DNA of 64,000 nucleotides, taken from NCBI RefSeq assembly GCF_023520895.1, contig NZ_CP026029.1:4774001-4838000 (forward strand). The letters are read 5' to 3'. The stretch is from Paenibacillus sp. PK3_47. GTDB taxonomy: Bacteria > Bacillota > Bacilli > Paenibacillales > Paenibacillaceae. Made by a program: the position numbers and the translations under genes. This document shows, in pieces, positions 9,175 through 18,153 of this stretch. The first letter of the stretch is position 1, and every line of letters starts with the position of its first letter. Below the pieces are notes generated by a model that was not told where the DNA came from, did no database searches, and was given only the letters and a program-made list of their open reading frames with translations.

Positions 9175-10604
9175 GCATCCGCAAAAAGCTGCTGATCTGC
9201 ATTCCTCTGCTTGTGCTGCTGATGAGCTCGGTATCCTTTTTCCTGTTCCAGAGCGGGAAGAATATCCAGGAAAGCTACCATCTCATGATGAACCGGATGC
9301 TGCTGTACAAGGAAGTGTCCTACGAGGTTGGAGAGAATATGCGCTCGATGAACCGTTTCATTATGCAGGTGAGTCCGGACAGCTATCCGGAGGTGGACAA
9401 ACATTTAAGCGCCGTGAAGGAGCTGCGCCACAAGCTGGACGGAATCGAGACGATCGGGGGAAGTGATCTCGCACTGATGAATTACCGCCATATCATCGAT
9501 ACGTTTCTGGAGCAGGCCGGACAGATGATCGCGGAAATTGATGATCAGGACTCCAATACCCTTGCCGGTGCTTATATTGAGGCGGAGCGGACGGAGCGGT
9601 TCATCCGTGAGGAAGCACAGGAGCTGGTCGATCTGGAGCTGGAGCAGTATAAGCCGATCTATGAAGAGATCATGTCCACGACGGAGACACTGAATGACCT
9701 GGGGATTCTGCTGGTAATTACGGCAGCGGTACTCAGTATATCCATGGCGATCTGGCTGTCCGGCAGTATAACGGGACCGATCCGCCGCCTGGTGGCAACC
9801 GCCAAGCAAATCTCCAAGGGCCGGATGGATACCAAGGCGCCGGAGAGCATCAACAACGATGAGATCAGCATTTTGTGCCGGGCTTTTAACGGGATGATTG
9901 ACAATATCCAGGAGCTGATGAAGGAGAATATCAAGAGTGTGGAAAAGGACCGGCTGGTCAAAGAGCTGGAGCTGAAAATGCTGCAGAGCCAGATCAATCC
10001 CCATTTTCTGTTCAATACGCTCAACTCCATCGCCAAGCTGGCTTACCTGGAAGGTGCGGCCAAAACCAGCGACCTTACCGTTTCCGTGTCGAGACTGCTG
10101 CGCTATAACCTGCAAAAGCTGGATCAGGCCGTACTGCTGCGGGAGGAAGTGGAGCATGTGACGGAGTATATCAATATACAAAAAGCGCGTTTCCGGGACC
10201 GTATCACCTTTGTCATGGACATTGATGAAGAGGCTCTCGGGGGGATGATCCCCTGTCTGACCCTGCAGCCGATTTTTGAAAATGCGTTTATACACGGGCT
10301 GGAGCAGATGGAGGAAGGAGCCGTGCTGTCGCTGTCCATCAGATATGAAGGAGGGCTTGTGGAAATTGGCATCCGCGACAACGGCGCAGGCATGAACAGG
10401 GATACGGTGGCCAGACTGATGGGTTCTATCCGGGAAGATGCTCCCCGGCTCAGCGGGAACGGGAAATCCACCGGGCTTGGGACACACAATGTGTTTAAGC
10501 GGCTGCAGCTGTTTTTTAACGGGGAACAGCATATTGAGATTGAGAGCAGCGAGGGGCAGGGGACGGCTGTACGGTTCCGTCTTCCCTTCCGTACATCCGC
10601 CTAG
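9171..10604 (+). CDS. LytS/YesM-type sensor histidine kinase
   Basis: This 477-residue membrane kinase has a first helix at about 7-26, an extracytoplasmic helical region to about 175, a second helix at about 178-198, and a HAMP domain at about 199-252. The His_kinase core has the phospho-acceptor H278 in SQINPHFLFNTLNSIAKL, and an HATPase_c domain follows with NAFIHGLEQ, DNGAGM and GLGTHN. The start is GTG 9171, overlapping the stop of the binding-protein gene (GTGA), with GGAGGGGGAGAG upstream. Translational coupling suits a sensor complex between the two products. The partner response regulator follows directly. Confidence 0.93.
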   Translation: MSIRKKLLICIPLLVLLMSSVSFFLFQSGKNIQESYHLMMNRMLLYKEVSYEVGENMRSMNRFIMQVSPDSYPEVDKHLSAVKELRHKLDGIETIGGSDLALMNYRHIIDTFLEQAGQMIAEIDDQDSNTLAGAYIEAERTERFIREEAQELVDLELEQYKPIYEEIMSTTETLNDLGILLVITAAVLSISMAIWLSGSITGPIRRLVATAKQISKGRMDTKAPESINNDEISILCRAFNGMIDNIQELMKENIKSVEKDRLVKELELKMLQSQINPHFLFNTLNSIAKLAYLEGAAKTSDLTVSVSRLLRYNLQKLDQAVLLREEVEHVTEYINIQKARFRDRITFVMDIDEEALGGMIPCLTLQPIFENAFIHGLEQMEEGAVLSLSIRYEGGLVEIGIRDNGAGMNRDTVARLMGSIREDAPRLSGNGKSTGLGTHNVFKRLQLFFNGEQHIEIESSEGQGTAVRFRLPFRTSA

Positions 10605-10634
10605 AACAGAGGAATGAAGAGAGGGGTTATACCG

Positions 10635-12215
10635 ATGTACAGCTTACTGATTGCCGATGATGAAGCGCTGGAGCGGGAAGGGCTGGAGCTGATGATCAGG
10701 CATGTATTTCCGGATACGTTCAGGTTTCTGCACGCGGAGAATGGGCGGAAGGCGATTCAGCTTGCTGAAGAGCATATGCCGGATATTGTGTTCATGGATA
10801 TCAAGATGCCGGGCATTCAAGGTCTTGAAGCAGTCCGGCAGATTGTCGCCAAGAACCAGTCTGTCAAAATTGTGATGATCACCGCCCATGATTATTTCTC
10901 CTATGCCAAAGAAGGGCTGCTGCTCGGAGTGCGGGATTACCTGCTGAAGCCCGCCCGGCGTGATGAAGTCTGTGAGCTGCTGAAGCAGATCATGGCTGAG
11001 ATTGAAGCGGAGAAACGCAGCAGAAATGAGCAGCTGGAGCTGCAGGAGAAGCTGGCTCACCTGATCCCGCTGGCTGAAAATGAACTGACATTGATGCTGA
11101 TGCTGGAGCATGTGCAGGAAATCGAGCTTGAACAGCTGGCCTCTCTGCTGAAGCTGGACTGGAACAAAGGCTATGCGGTCGTATTGTCGTTTCCCCGGCA
11201 GTCAAAGGATGAATGGGCGGATTTCCAGCTGGCCAAACGGGAGATTTACGAAGCGGTCAGACAGTTAGTGAGGCCCGCACTCGGCTGTCTGGCCAGCCCC
11301 TTGATCGGCCACCAGATGACATTGTTTGTCCCCCTGCCCCGGGAACGCTCAGGCTACTTTCAGCGCGTGATTTCCATGGATTGGGGAGAGCGCCTGCGCA
11401 GCATGGTTCAGGAGCGTTTTCATCTGCCGCTTAATGTGGCCATCGGCTCCATCCGGGAAGGCTGGGACGGACTCAGCCGTTCCTACCGTGAAGCGCTCCG
11501 TGTGTGCTCCGGCGTAAGTGATTCTTCCGCGGTGCGGCATTATGAAGATATTATACAGAGCTCAGGCCAGAGCGTGGTCTCTCTAGATGAAGAGAAGAGG
11601 CTGCTGGATGCCCTGCTGCAGCAGGACAGAGAGGAGGCAGCCGGACGTTTCGGTGCGCTCTATGCTTATTTTGAACAGAGCGGGGAGCGGCCTTTTACGT
11701 CTTTGCGCGGTGAAATCATCGGTCTGCTGCTGTATCTGGCCCGGGGGGTTCATTCCGCGGCAGGAGCGGAAATCATCGCCGACCTGAACGCTGTAGAGGA
11801 CCCCGTATCGCTAAAGCACAGGGCGGAGTACTGGCTGGAGATGCTGCAGGGCGGACTGATTGAGGAACGGGAGCATAAAAGCTCGCATGTGCACCAGCGG
11901 GCGCTGCTGTACATCGGCCAAAACTACAAAGAGGATATATCCATGGAGCAGACGGCTGAGTATGTGAACTTAAGTCCGCATTACTTCAGCAAATTGTTCC
12001 GGCTGCATGCAGGGGAAACCTTTATCGACTATGTTACCCGGCTGCGGATCAATGAGGCCAAACGCCTGATTGCCGGGGAGCAGCTCAGCCTCAAGGGAAT
12101 ATGTTATGAGGTCGGCTATAAAGACCCCAATTATTTCAGCAGGGTGTTCAAAAAGTCCGTCGGCATTACCCCAAGTGAATACCGGCAGCAGATGGAAAAG
12201 CAAAGTCCTTGTTGA
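10635..12215 (+). CDS. YesN-type response regulator with AraC DNA-binding domain
   Basis: This 526-residue cytoplasmic regulator has a receiver domain at residues 1-120, with phospho-acceptor D55 (VFMDIKMPG) and K in LLKPARR. A middle region of about 300 residues follows, then a C-terminal AraC-type pair of helix-turn-helix motifs (about 425-522: MEQTAEYVNLSPHYFSKLF and GYKDPNYFSRVFKKSVG). ATG 10635 is preferred to ATG 10614 because GAGGGG lies at good spacing before it. It is expected to be phosphorylated by the preceding kinase and to activate the importer operon downstream, which is separated by a terminator and so must have its own promoter. Confidence 0.93.
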   Translation: MYSLLIADDEALEREGLELMIRHVFPDTFRFLHAENGRKAIQLAEEHMPDIVFMDIKMPGIQGLEAVRQIVAKNQSVKIVMITAHDYFSYAKEGLLLGVRDYLLKPARRDEVCELLKQIMAEIEAEKRSRNEQLELQEKLAHLIPLAENELTLMLMLEHVQEIELEQLASLLKLDWNKGYAVVLSFPRQSKDEWADFQLAKREIYEAVRQLVRPALGCLASPLIGHQMTLFVPLPRERSGYFQRVISMDWGERLRSMVQERFHLPLNVAIGSIREGWDGLSRSYREALRVCSGVSDSSAVRHYEDIIQSSGQSVVSLDEEKRLLDALLQQDREEAAGRFGALYAYFEQSGERPFTSLRGEIIGLLLYLARGVHSAAGAEIIADLNAVEDPVSLKHRAEYWLEMLQGGLIEEREHKSSHVHQRALLYIGQNYKEDISMEQTAEYVNLSPHYFSKLFRLHAGETFIDYVTRLRINEAKRLIAGEQLSLKGICYEVGYKDPNYFSRVFKKSVGITPSEYRQQMEKQSPC

Positions 12216-12234
12216 CCCGACAAGGACTTTTTTG
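12201..12234 (+). terminator. Terminator overlapping the end of the yesN-like gene
   Basis: AAAGTCCTTGT pairs with ACAAGGACTTT around TGACCCG, followed by TTTTT. The hairpin begins inside the last codons and includes the stop codon, ending the sensor operon before the importer genes. Confidence 0.88.
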
Positions 12235-12372
12235 TGCTGTACCCCCGTTTTTTCCTATGAAAAACACCGTGAAGGATTACATTACAGCCGAGCACAACGG
12301 AGTGCAGGCAGAAGGTAAAAAAGTGAAGGTAACAGCGGGACCGGAAACGGGAATTCCATGCTACTATTTCCT

Positions 12373-12386
12373 TGTAAGCGCGAACA
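12373..12386 (+). promoter_or_regulatory. cre-like site upstream of the xylose-binding protein gene
   Basis: TGTAAGCGCGAACA matches the CcpA consensus TGNAANCGNWNNCA except for a G at the W position. It lies 35 bases upstream of the chosen GTG start of xylF, within the region that must hold the importer promoter. A role in catabolite repression is inferred. Confidence 0.45.
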
Positions 12387-12420
12387 AATTATATCCGATG
12401 AAGAAAAGGGGCGAAGAACA

Positions 12421-13510
12421 AGTGAAAACATACGGAAGAGCCATTGCTGCAGGCATGACCGCTTTATTGCTGACGGCTTCCCTGGCCGGCTGCGGAATAG
12501 TCTCGAACGGGGAGAACAAACAGGCAGGGAACACAGGTGCTGAAAAAAGCGGGGACGGTATTGTCATTGGCATGTCGATGGATACGCTGAAGGAGGAGCG
12601 CTGGCAGAAGGACCGGGATATTTTTACCGCCAAAGTGGAAGAGCTCGGGGGCGAAGTGAAGGTGCTGGCCGCTAACGGCGATGATGCCACCCAGTTAAGC
12701 CAGGCTGAACAGCTGATTTCGCAGGGAGTGGATGTGCTCGTCGTCATTGCCCACAACGCTGAAGCTACGGCCCCGATTGTTGAAAAAGCCCATAAGGAGG
12801 GCATTAAGGTCATTGCCTATGACCGTCTGATCAACAATGCCGAGGTGGACTACTATATATCGTTCGATAATGTGCGTGTCGGAGAATTCCAGGCCCAGGC
12901 TGTTATCGATCAGGCGCCTAAAGGCAATATCGTCTATATCGGCGGTGCGGACACGGACAATAATGCCCATATGTTCAAAGAAGGAGCCATGAATATCCTG
13001 AAGCCGCTGGAGGAAAAAGGGGATATCAAAATTGTCTACGACCAGTTTTCGAAAGACTGGAAGCCGGAAGAGGCGCTGAAGAATATGGAGAATGCACTGA
13101 CCGCCAATAATAACGATGTTCAAGGCGTAGTCGCTGCTAATGACGGCACGGCCGGCGGTTCCATCCAGGCACTGACTGCCCAGGGCATGGCGGGCAAAAT
13201 TCCGGTATCCGGACAGGATGCAGACCTTGCAGCGGTACAGCGTATCGCCGAGGGCACACAGCTGATGACGGTTTATAAGCCGATTAATGCCATTGCCACC
13301 AAGGCCGCCGAAATGGCTATGGCTGCAGCGAAAGATGAAAAAATCACTACTGAAAAGTCAGTTAACAACGGAAAAATTGACGTTCCTTCCGTGCTGCTGG
13401 ATCCCATCGCGGTCAATAAGGACAATCTGGATGTCCTGATCAAAGACGGCTTCCACAAGCTGGAGGATGTCTACAAAAACGTGCCAAAGGACCAGTGGCC
13501 GCAGCAATAA
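12421..13510 (+). CDS. xylF: D-xylose-type ABC importer, substrate-binding lipoprotein
   Basis: This 363-residue solute receptor has a lipoprotein signal peptide with lipobox LAGC (C24), after which it should be acylated and held on the outer face of the membrane. The mature part is a RbsB/XylF-type binding protein: GIVIGMSMDTLKEERW, NGDDATQLSQAEQLISQGVD, VIAYDRLINNAEVDYYISFD (the YDR...D pattern is common in XylF), and GGADTDNNA. GTG 12421 is chosen because it gives a compact signal peptide and has AAGGGGCG upstream; an open frame extends to 12209 with no good ribosome site. Downstream ATPase and permease genes complete the importer. The xylose specificity is by family resemblance. Confidence 0.87.
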
Positions 13511-13531
13511 GATGGAACTTCTTGCCGGGCG

Positions 13532-13553
13532 GTGCGGAGCTTCATGCTCCGCA
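13532..13553 (+). other. Intercistronic hairpin between xylF and xylG
   Basis: GTGCGGAGC pairs with GCTCCGCAT around TTCAT; there is no T-run. Stable hairpins after the binding-protein gene often protect that mRNA segment, so the receptor is made in excess over the membrane components. The role is inferred. Confidence 0.5.
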
Positions 13554-13588
13554 TCACGGCTTGAGGCATGAGGAAGGAGCGACAGTGC

Positions 13589-15100
13589 ATGTACGTGCTT
13601 GAAATGGCGGAGATCAGCAAGGCGTTTCCCGGCGTCAAAGCGCTGGACCAGGTGAACTTCAAGGTGAAGCAGGGGGAGATTCACGCGCTCTGCGGGGAGA
13701 ACGGTGCCGGGAAATCTACACTGATGAAGGTGCTCAGCGGTTTATATCCTGCAGGGACCTATGGCGGAGAAATCATTATTGGCGGCGAGAAAAAAGAGTT
13801 TCATAACATCACGGATGCGGAAAAGGCCGGCATTGCCATTATTCATCAGGAGCTGGCGCTCGTTAAAGAAATGACGATAGGCGAGAATATTTTTCTTGGA
13901 GCTGAACCGGTCAGGCGGGGGGCGATCCAGTGGGATGAGCTGTACCACCAGGCTGCACAGTGGCTGAAGAAGGTGGGGCTGCATCTTTCACCGGATACGA
14001 AAACCGGCAATCTGGGTATCGGCCAGCAGCAGCTCGTGGAGATCGCCAAAGCGCTCTCGAAGCATACCAAGATACTGATTCTTGATGAGCCAACGGCCGC
14101 TTTGACCGAAAGCGAGGTATCCATCCTGATGGGGATTTTGAACCAGCTGCGGAGCGAAGGGGTGTCTTGCGTTTATATTTCCCATAAAATGCCCGAAGTG
14201 TTCGCGCTTGCTGATTCCATTACGGTGCTGCGGGACGGCCGGACAGTCGCTACACTGGACCGCAGGGAAACCGATGATGACAGGGTTGTCTCCCTGATGG
14301 TTGGACGGGAGCTTACGGAGCGTTATCCGCGGGTGGAGCATCATCCCGGAGAGGTCGTGCTGGAGGTCAGCAATTATAATGTGTGGCATCCTGAAAAAAG
14401 GCAGCAGAAGGTATTGAAGGACATTCATTTTACACTCCGCAAAGGTGAAATTCTCGGCATTGCCGGTCTCATGGGGGCAGGACGCACAGAGCTGGTCAGC
14501 AGCCTGTTCGGCGCTTATGGAGGCAAGGCGGAAGGCAGTGTTCAGATTGAAGGAAAAACCGTGAAGATCGCTTCAGTCTCTGATGCCATTAAGGCAGGAT
14601 TAGCCCTGGTCAGCGAAGACCGCAAACGTCAGGGTCTGGTTATGGGAATGGATGTGAAAAGAAACACTACGCTGGCTGCACTGGGCAAAGTCTCCCGCAT
14701 GGGCGTCATTAACGAAAATGAGGAAATTAAGTACTCCAGCCGGTATGCGCAGGATCTGAGAACGAAAACAGCTTCGCTGGAAACACCTGTCGGCACACTG
14801 TCCGGGGGAAACCAGCAGAAGGTCGTTATAGGTAAATGGCTGATGACCAATCCCACCATATTAATTATGGATGAGCCAACCCGGGGCATTGACGTCGGGG
14901 CAAAATATGAAATCTATAATTTGATGAATCAGCTGGTGGAGCAGGGTGTGGCGATCATTATGATCTCCTCGGAGCTGCCGGAGGTGCTGGGGATGAGCGA
15001 CAGAATTCTGGTTATGAGTGAAGGGCAGCTTGTCCGGGAGTTTGACTATCGCGAAGCGACGCAGGAGAATATCATGCTGGCCGCTACAGGAGGTAAATGA
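13589..15100 (+). CDS. xylG: Xylose-type ABC importer, double ATPase subunit
   Basis: This 503-residue cytoplasmic ATPase consists of two fused nucleotide-binding domains, as usual for the CUT2 (ribose/xylose) importers. Domain 1 has Walker A GENGAGKST, signature-like LGIGQQQLVEIAKAL and Walker B ILILDEPTAAL. Domain 2 has a degenerate Walker A (GLMGAGRTE), LSGGNQQKVVIGKWL and LIMDEPTRGID. It powers sugar uptake through the permease encoded next. ATG 13589 is chosen over ATG 13568 because AAGGAG is spaced correctly before it. Its stop overlaps the start region of the permease gene. Confidence 0.92.
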   Translation: MYVLEMAEISKAFPGVKALDQVNFKVKQGEIHALCGENGAGKSTLMKVLSGLYPAGTYGGEIIIGGEKKEFHNITDAEKAGIAIIHQELALVKEMTIGENIFLGAEPVRRGAIQWDELYHQAAQWLKKVGLHLSPDTKTGNLGIGQQQLVEIAKALSKHTKILILDEPTAALTESEVSILMGILNQLRSEGVSCVYISHKMPEVFALADSITVLRDGRTVATLDRRETDDDRVVSLMVGRELTERYPRVEHHPGEVVLEVSNYNVWHPEKRQQKVLKDIHFTLRKGEILGIAGLMGAGRTELVSSLFGAYGGKAEGSVQIEGKTVKIASVSDAIKAGLALVSEDRKRQGLVMGMDVKRNTTLAALGKVSRMGVINENEEIKYSSRYAQDLRTKTASLETPVGTLSGGNQQKVVIGKWLMTNPTILIMDEPTRGIDVGAKYEIYNLMNQLVEQGVAIIMISSELPEVLGMSDRILVMSEGQLVREFDYREATQENIMLAATGGK

Positions 15101-15102
15101 AG

Positions 15103-16296
15103 ATGCAGCTGCAAACAGAGTTACAGGAAAAAGGTTCGGGTTCTGCCGCAGGGAAATCACGCTGGAGCAGTGTGTTCGGCAAAATGGATATGCGTGCCTA
15201 TACGATGGTGGGCGCATTGATTCTGATCTGGGTGCTGTTCGGGATTCTGAACCCTACCTTTTTGACTTCACGGAATTTATCCAATCTGTTCACACAGATG
15301 TCAGTGACCTCAATCCTGGCAATCGGTATGGTGCTTGTAATCGTGGCAGGGCATATTGACCTGTCCGTCGGTTCCATCGTCGGATTGACCGGCGGAATCG
15401 CGGCCATTCTCAGCAACTGGCTGGAGCTGCCGGCCATTGTGGTGATTCTTGGCACACTGGCTGCCGGTGCTGTACTCGGCCTGTTTCAGGGCTGGCTGGT
15501 CGCTTACAAAATGATTCCCGCGTTCATAGTTACCTTGGGGGGAATGATGGTATTCCGGGGTGTGCTGATGGGTGTCACCGAATCGATGACCATACCGGTA
15601 TCCGATCCGGTGCTGGCGCTGCTCGGAAATGCCTATTTTGCCCCCGTCTTCGGCATCGGCCTGGGGATCATAGGAGTGGCTTTTTTATTCTGGAGTGCAT
15701 TCCACAAGCGCCGGTCCCGCAAAAAATACGGCTTTGAGATTGCCCCCCTGGGATTCGATATCGCAAAGATTGCCGGGCTTTCCTTACTGGTGACCGTTTT
15801 TATAACGGTAATGAACAATTATAAAGGCATTCCGTTTCCGATTATTTTTGTCATTGTGCTGGCTGCTGTTTTTTATTTTATCTCCACCAAAACAACGTTC
15901 GGCCGCCATATTTATGCAATCGGCGGAAATATAGAAGCTGCTCGGCTCTCCGGTATCAACATCAAACGGAAAACGATGCTGATCTTTGTGCTCAGCGGGC
16001 TGCTCGGCTCTATTGCCGCCATTGTGCTGACCTCCCGGCTGGCTTCGGCTACCATTACCGCCGGGAACATGGCGGAGATGGATGCCATTGCCGCCTGTGT
16101 AATCGGAGGCACTTCGCTGATGGGCGGAGCCGGAACAGTAATCGGGGCCCTTATCGGGGCGCTGGTCATGACCTCGCTCGACAACGGGATGTCACTTATG
16201 GGGCTGGAGTCCTTCTGGCAGTATGTGGTCAAAGGCTCGATTCTGGTCATCGCGGTGTGGCTGGATATCTCCAACCGCAGCAAAGGAATAAAGTAG
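15103..16296 (+). CDS. xylH: Xylose-type ABC importer, permease subunit
   Basis: This permease of 397 residues is strongly hydrophobic with about ten membrane helices after a cytoplasmic N-tail of roughly 30 residues. It belongs to the BPD_transp_2 (RbsC/XylH) family; the typical stretch GMVLVIVAGHIDLSVGSIVG is visible, as is the C-terminal GTSLMGGAGTVIGALIGAL. It forms the channel for the sugar delivered by the receptor. ATG 15103 sits 9 bases after AGGAGG; ATG 15097, in the same frame, is only 3 bases from it and overlaps the xylG stop. A strong hairpin ends the operon. Confidence 0.92.
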   Translation: MQLQTELQEKGSGSAAGKSRWSSVFGKMDMRAYTMVGALILIWVLFGILNPTFLTSRNLSNLFTQMSVTSILAIGMVLVIVAGHIDLSVGSIVGLTGGIAAILSNWLELPAIVVILGTLAAGAVLGLFQGWLVAYKMIPAFIVTLGGMMVFRGVLMGVTESMTIPVSDPVLALLGNAYFAPVFGIGLGIIGVAFLFWSAFHKRRSRKKYGFEIAPLGFDIAKIAGLSLLVTVFITVMNNYKGIPFPIIFVIVLAAVFYFISTKTTFGRHIYAIGGNIEAARLSGINIKRKTMLIFVLSGLLGSIAAIVLTSRLASATITAGNMAEMDAIAACVIGGTSLMGGAGTVIGALIGALVMTSLDNGMSLMGLESFWQYVVKGSILVIAVWLDISNRSKGIK

Positions 16297-16314
16297 AAGC
16301 AGCGAAAAGCAAAG

Positions 16315-16353
16315 AGCAGCAGCCGGCGGGGAAAACCCTGCCGGCTGCTGCTG
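16315..16353. terminator. Bidirectional terminator between xylH and the cupredoxin gene
   Basis: AGCAGCAGCCGGC pairs perfectly with GCCGGCTGCTGCT around a short A/C-rich loop. It lies between two convergent genes and could serve both, although T-runs are weak on each side. Confidence 0.7.
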
Positions 16354-16363
16354 CTTGGATAAG

Positions 16364-16741
16364 CTATTCCACAATAATCTTGGCGCTCATTGCGCTGTGA
16401 CCGGACCCGCACATGATGGCACAGGTCATTTCAAAGGTTCCGGCTTCCCCGGGGACGACGACCTGGGAGGAGGTTTTAGCGTCCAGCCGCAGCTTCAGCT
16501 CAGGAACCAGAATGCCATGGTTACCGCTTTCATTTTCAAAGATGATTTTAACCGGAACACCCTTCTTGAGATGGTATTCTTCCTGGTCAAAGCTGTAGTT
16601 CGTTGCTTTAATGACAATTTCCTCTTCGGCTGTGATCTCCGGGCTTGCCGCCCCGTTACCTGCGGATGTGTCATTGTTGCCGCAGGCAGCCAGAATCAGG
16701 ATGAAAGCAGCGGATATCAGAACTGCAAACCTACGAATCAT
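16364..16741 (-). CDS. Cupredoxin lipoprotein with CuA-type copper site
   Basis: This is a 125-residue secreted lipoprotein: signal peptide with lipobox ILAAC (C20), then a cupredoxin-like beta sandwich. The metal-ligand set is complete: H75 in SGNHGIL, and C107-x3-C111-x3-H115-x2-M118 in CAIMCGSGHSAM. This is the spacing of the binuclear CuA centre of cytochrome oxidase subunit II (CSEICGxxHSxM), but the protein lacks the two membrane helices and the rest of subunit II. The Glu that normally follows the first Cys by two residues is Ile here. It probably binds copper outside the membrane and carries electrons or copper. No oxidase or Sco gene is adjacent. It is convergent with xylH. Confidence 0.85.
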   Translation of the reverse strand: MIRRFAVLISAAFILILAACGNNDTSAGNGAASPEITAEEEIVIKATNYSFDQEEYHLKKGVPVKIIFENESGNHGILVPELKLRLDAKTSSQVVVPGEAGTFEMTCAIMCGSGHSAMSAKIIVE

Positions 16742-16972
16742 CTTTATCCTCCTCAGCGGGTTAATAGACTCTAAGCGTACAATAACACAGCTTCCTTACA
16801 GGCGGAAGCCCCCTGAAGCAGCAGCAAGAGCCGGCGGCAGAATCCCTGGCGGAACTTGCCCGAAAAACAAATATATGATGCAAAAATAATTCAAATTTAT
16901 TATAATGGAGGCTATTATATCAACGCTTAGAAGTAGGGGATTTACATTATTTTAGCTGATGGTACAGGAAAT

Positions 16973-18082
16973 GTGCAGTATTGGCACCGCAGAATATTAA
17001 GCGGGTATTGGGTTCTGGTGACGTGCATGCTGATCTCTCAGCTGATATTTATGTTATCCGCCCACATGCCTGAAGTGAAGACGGTGCTTCTCCCGAGCAA
17101 AGGGCATTTATTCATAGCCTGCAACATAATGATCGTTATTGTAATGATGCTTGCAGAAATGTGGCTGCGGACAGCGGCCCAGTATCACAAGCAGGCTGTG
17201 GTGATCTGCGGATTCGCCGTATCTTATTTGATGTATTTTGTGCTTGAGCCGTTTGTTGACGGTGCACAAATGGCGCTGATGCTGCCGATTATGATTGCAC
17301 TGATTTATTTTGACCGGAGGCTGCTCCTCATTCTGGGGCTGTTCAGCTTTTTGTTCTATGCAGGCGTATATTTTGGACTGGAGCGTCCGCTGCTGGACAA
17401 ACCGCTGCTGGAATTTCTGATGGTGGAATGCGTGTTTATTGTATTTGTAGTGTCTGCCCTGGCGGTAATTACCCGGGCGCATGAAATCCGTGACCATCTG
17501 GAGCAGGTAACCAAGTCAGAGCAGGGGCTGATGGTGGAGCGGGCCATCTCGGATAAGCTGCTCAAGATCGATGCGTTAACCGGACTCTATAATCATAAAA
17601 CGTTCCATGAGTATCTGGACTCCCTGCTGGAGCAGTGTGAGAGCAACGGCCTGAGCCTGCAGCTGGCGTTGTTTGATATCGATAATTTCAAGCATGTAAA
17701 TGATACATATGGTCACTGGGTAGGCGATCTGGTCCTGAAGGAGGTCGCGGCCAAGGTCGGCAGCATGATTGGACTGAATGATTTTGGTGCCAGGTATGGC
17801 GGTGAGGAATTTGCGGTTATATTTACGGACAAAAGCTATGAGGAAGCCTATGCTGCTGCCGAAAAGCTCCGGATCGTCATTGAACAGATGAAGCATCCCT
17901 ACGCCGGAAGCAGGCCGATTACGGTCAGCATCGGATTATGCAATTACCGCTCGGGATATGGCAAGGAGCTCCTGTTCCGGAATACAGATGAAGCGCTGTA
18001 TGAAGCAAAGCGTACCGGCAAAAATAAGGTGGTTACCGCAGGGCATAACCTTAATAACGGTACCGCCGTGTCGTCTGCTTGA
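16973..18082 (+). CDS. Membrane diguanylate cyclase (GGDEF)
   Basis: About 369 residues. Residues 1-165 hold five or six membrane helices with no recognised sensory domain. A short linker (about 166-195, EIRDHLEQVTKSEQ) leads to a GGDEF domain at about 200-360 with IDALTGLYNHKTF, LALFDIDNFKHVNDTYGH and the active-site GGEEF (276-280). It should make cyclic di-GMP from two GTP. The RxxD product-inhibition site expected five residues before GGEEF is not present. The start is uncertain: GTG 16973 has only AGGA four bases upstream, and an unusual ATT at 16949 is better placed after AGGGG. It stands alone, with its own terminator. Confidence 0.88.
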   Translation: MQYWHRRILSGYWVLVTCMLISQLIFMLSAHMPEVKTVLLPSKGHLFIACNIMIVIVMMLAEMWLRTAAQYHKQAVVICGFAVSYLMYFVLEPFVDGAQMALMLPIMIALIYFDRRLLLILGLFSFLFYAGVYFGLERPLLDKPLLEFLMVECVFIVFVVSALAVITRAHEIRDHLEQVTKSEQGLMVERAISDKLLKIDALTGLYNHKTFHEYLDSLLEQCESNGLSLQLALFDIDNFKHVNDTYGHWVGDLVLKEVAAKVGSMIGLNDFGARYGGEEFAVIFTDKSYEEAYAAAEKLRIVIEQMKHPYAGSRPITVSIGLCNYRSGYGKELLFRNTDEALYEAKRTGKNKVVTAGHNLNNGTAVSSA

Positions 18083-18094
18083 GTAAAAATAGCG

Positions 18095-18134
18095 AACCCC
18101 CTGCTTCCTTACCGGGAGACAGGGGGTTTTTTTT
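18095..18134 (+). terminator. Terminator after the GGDEF gene
   Basis: AACCCCCTG pairs with CAGGGGGTT, followed by eight T. It may also serve the convergent gene on the minus strand. Confidence 0.88.
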
Positions 18135-18153
18135 GCCTGTGCAAAAAACAGCT

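Noticed and set aside
16973-18082. Product-inhibition (RxxD) site in the diguanylate cyclase
   Set aside because: The residues before GGEEF are FGARY with no RxxD at the required position.
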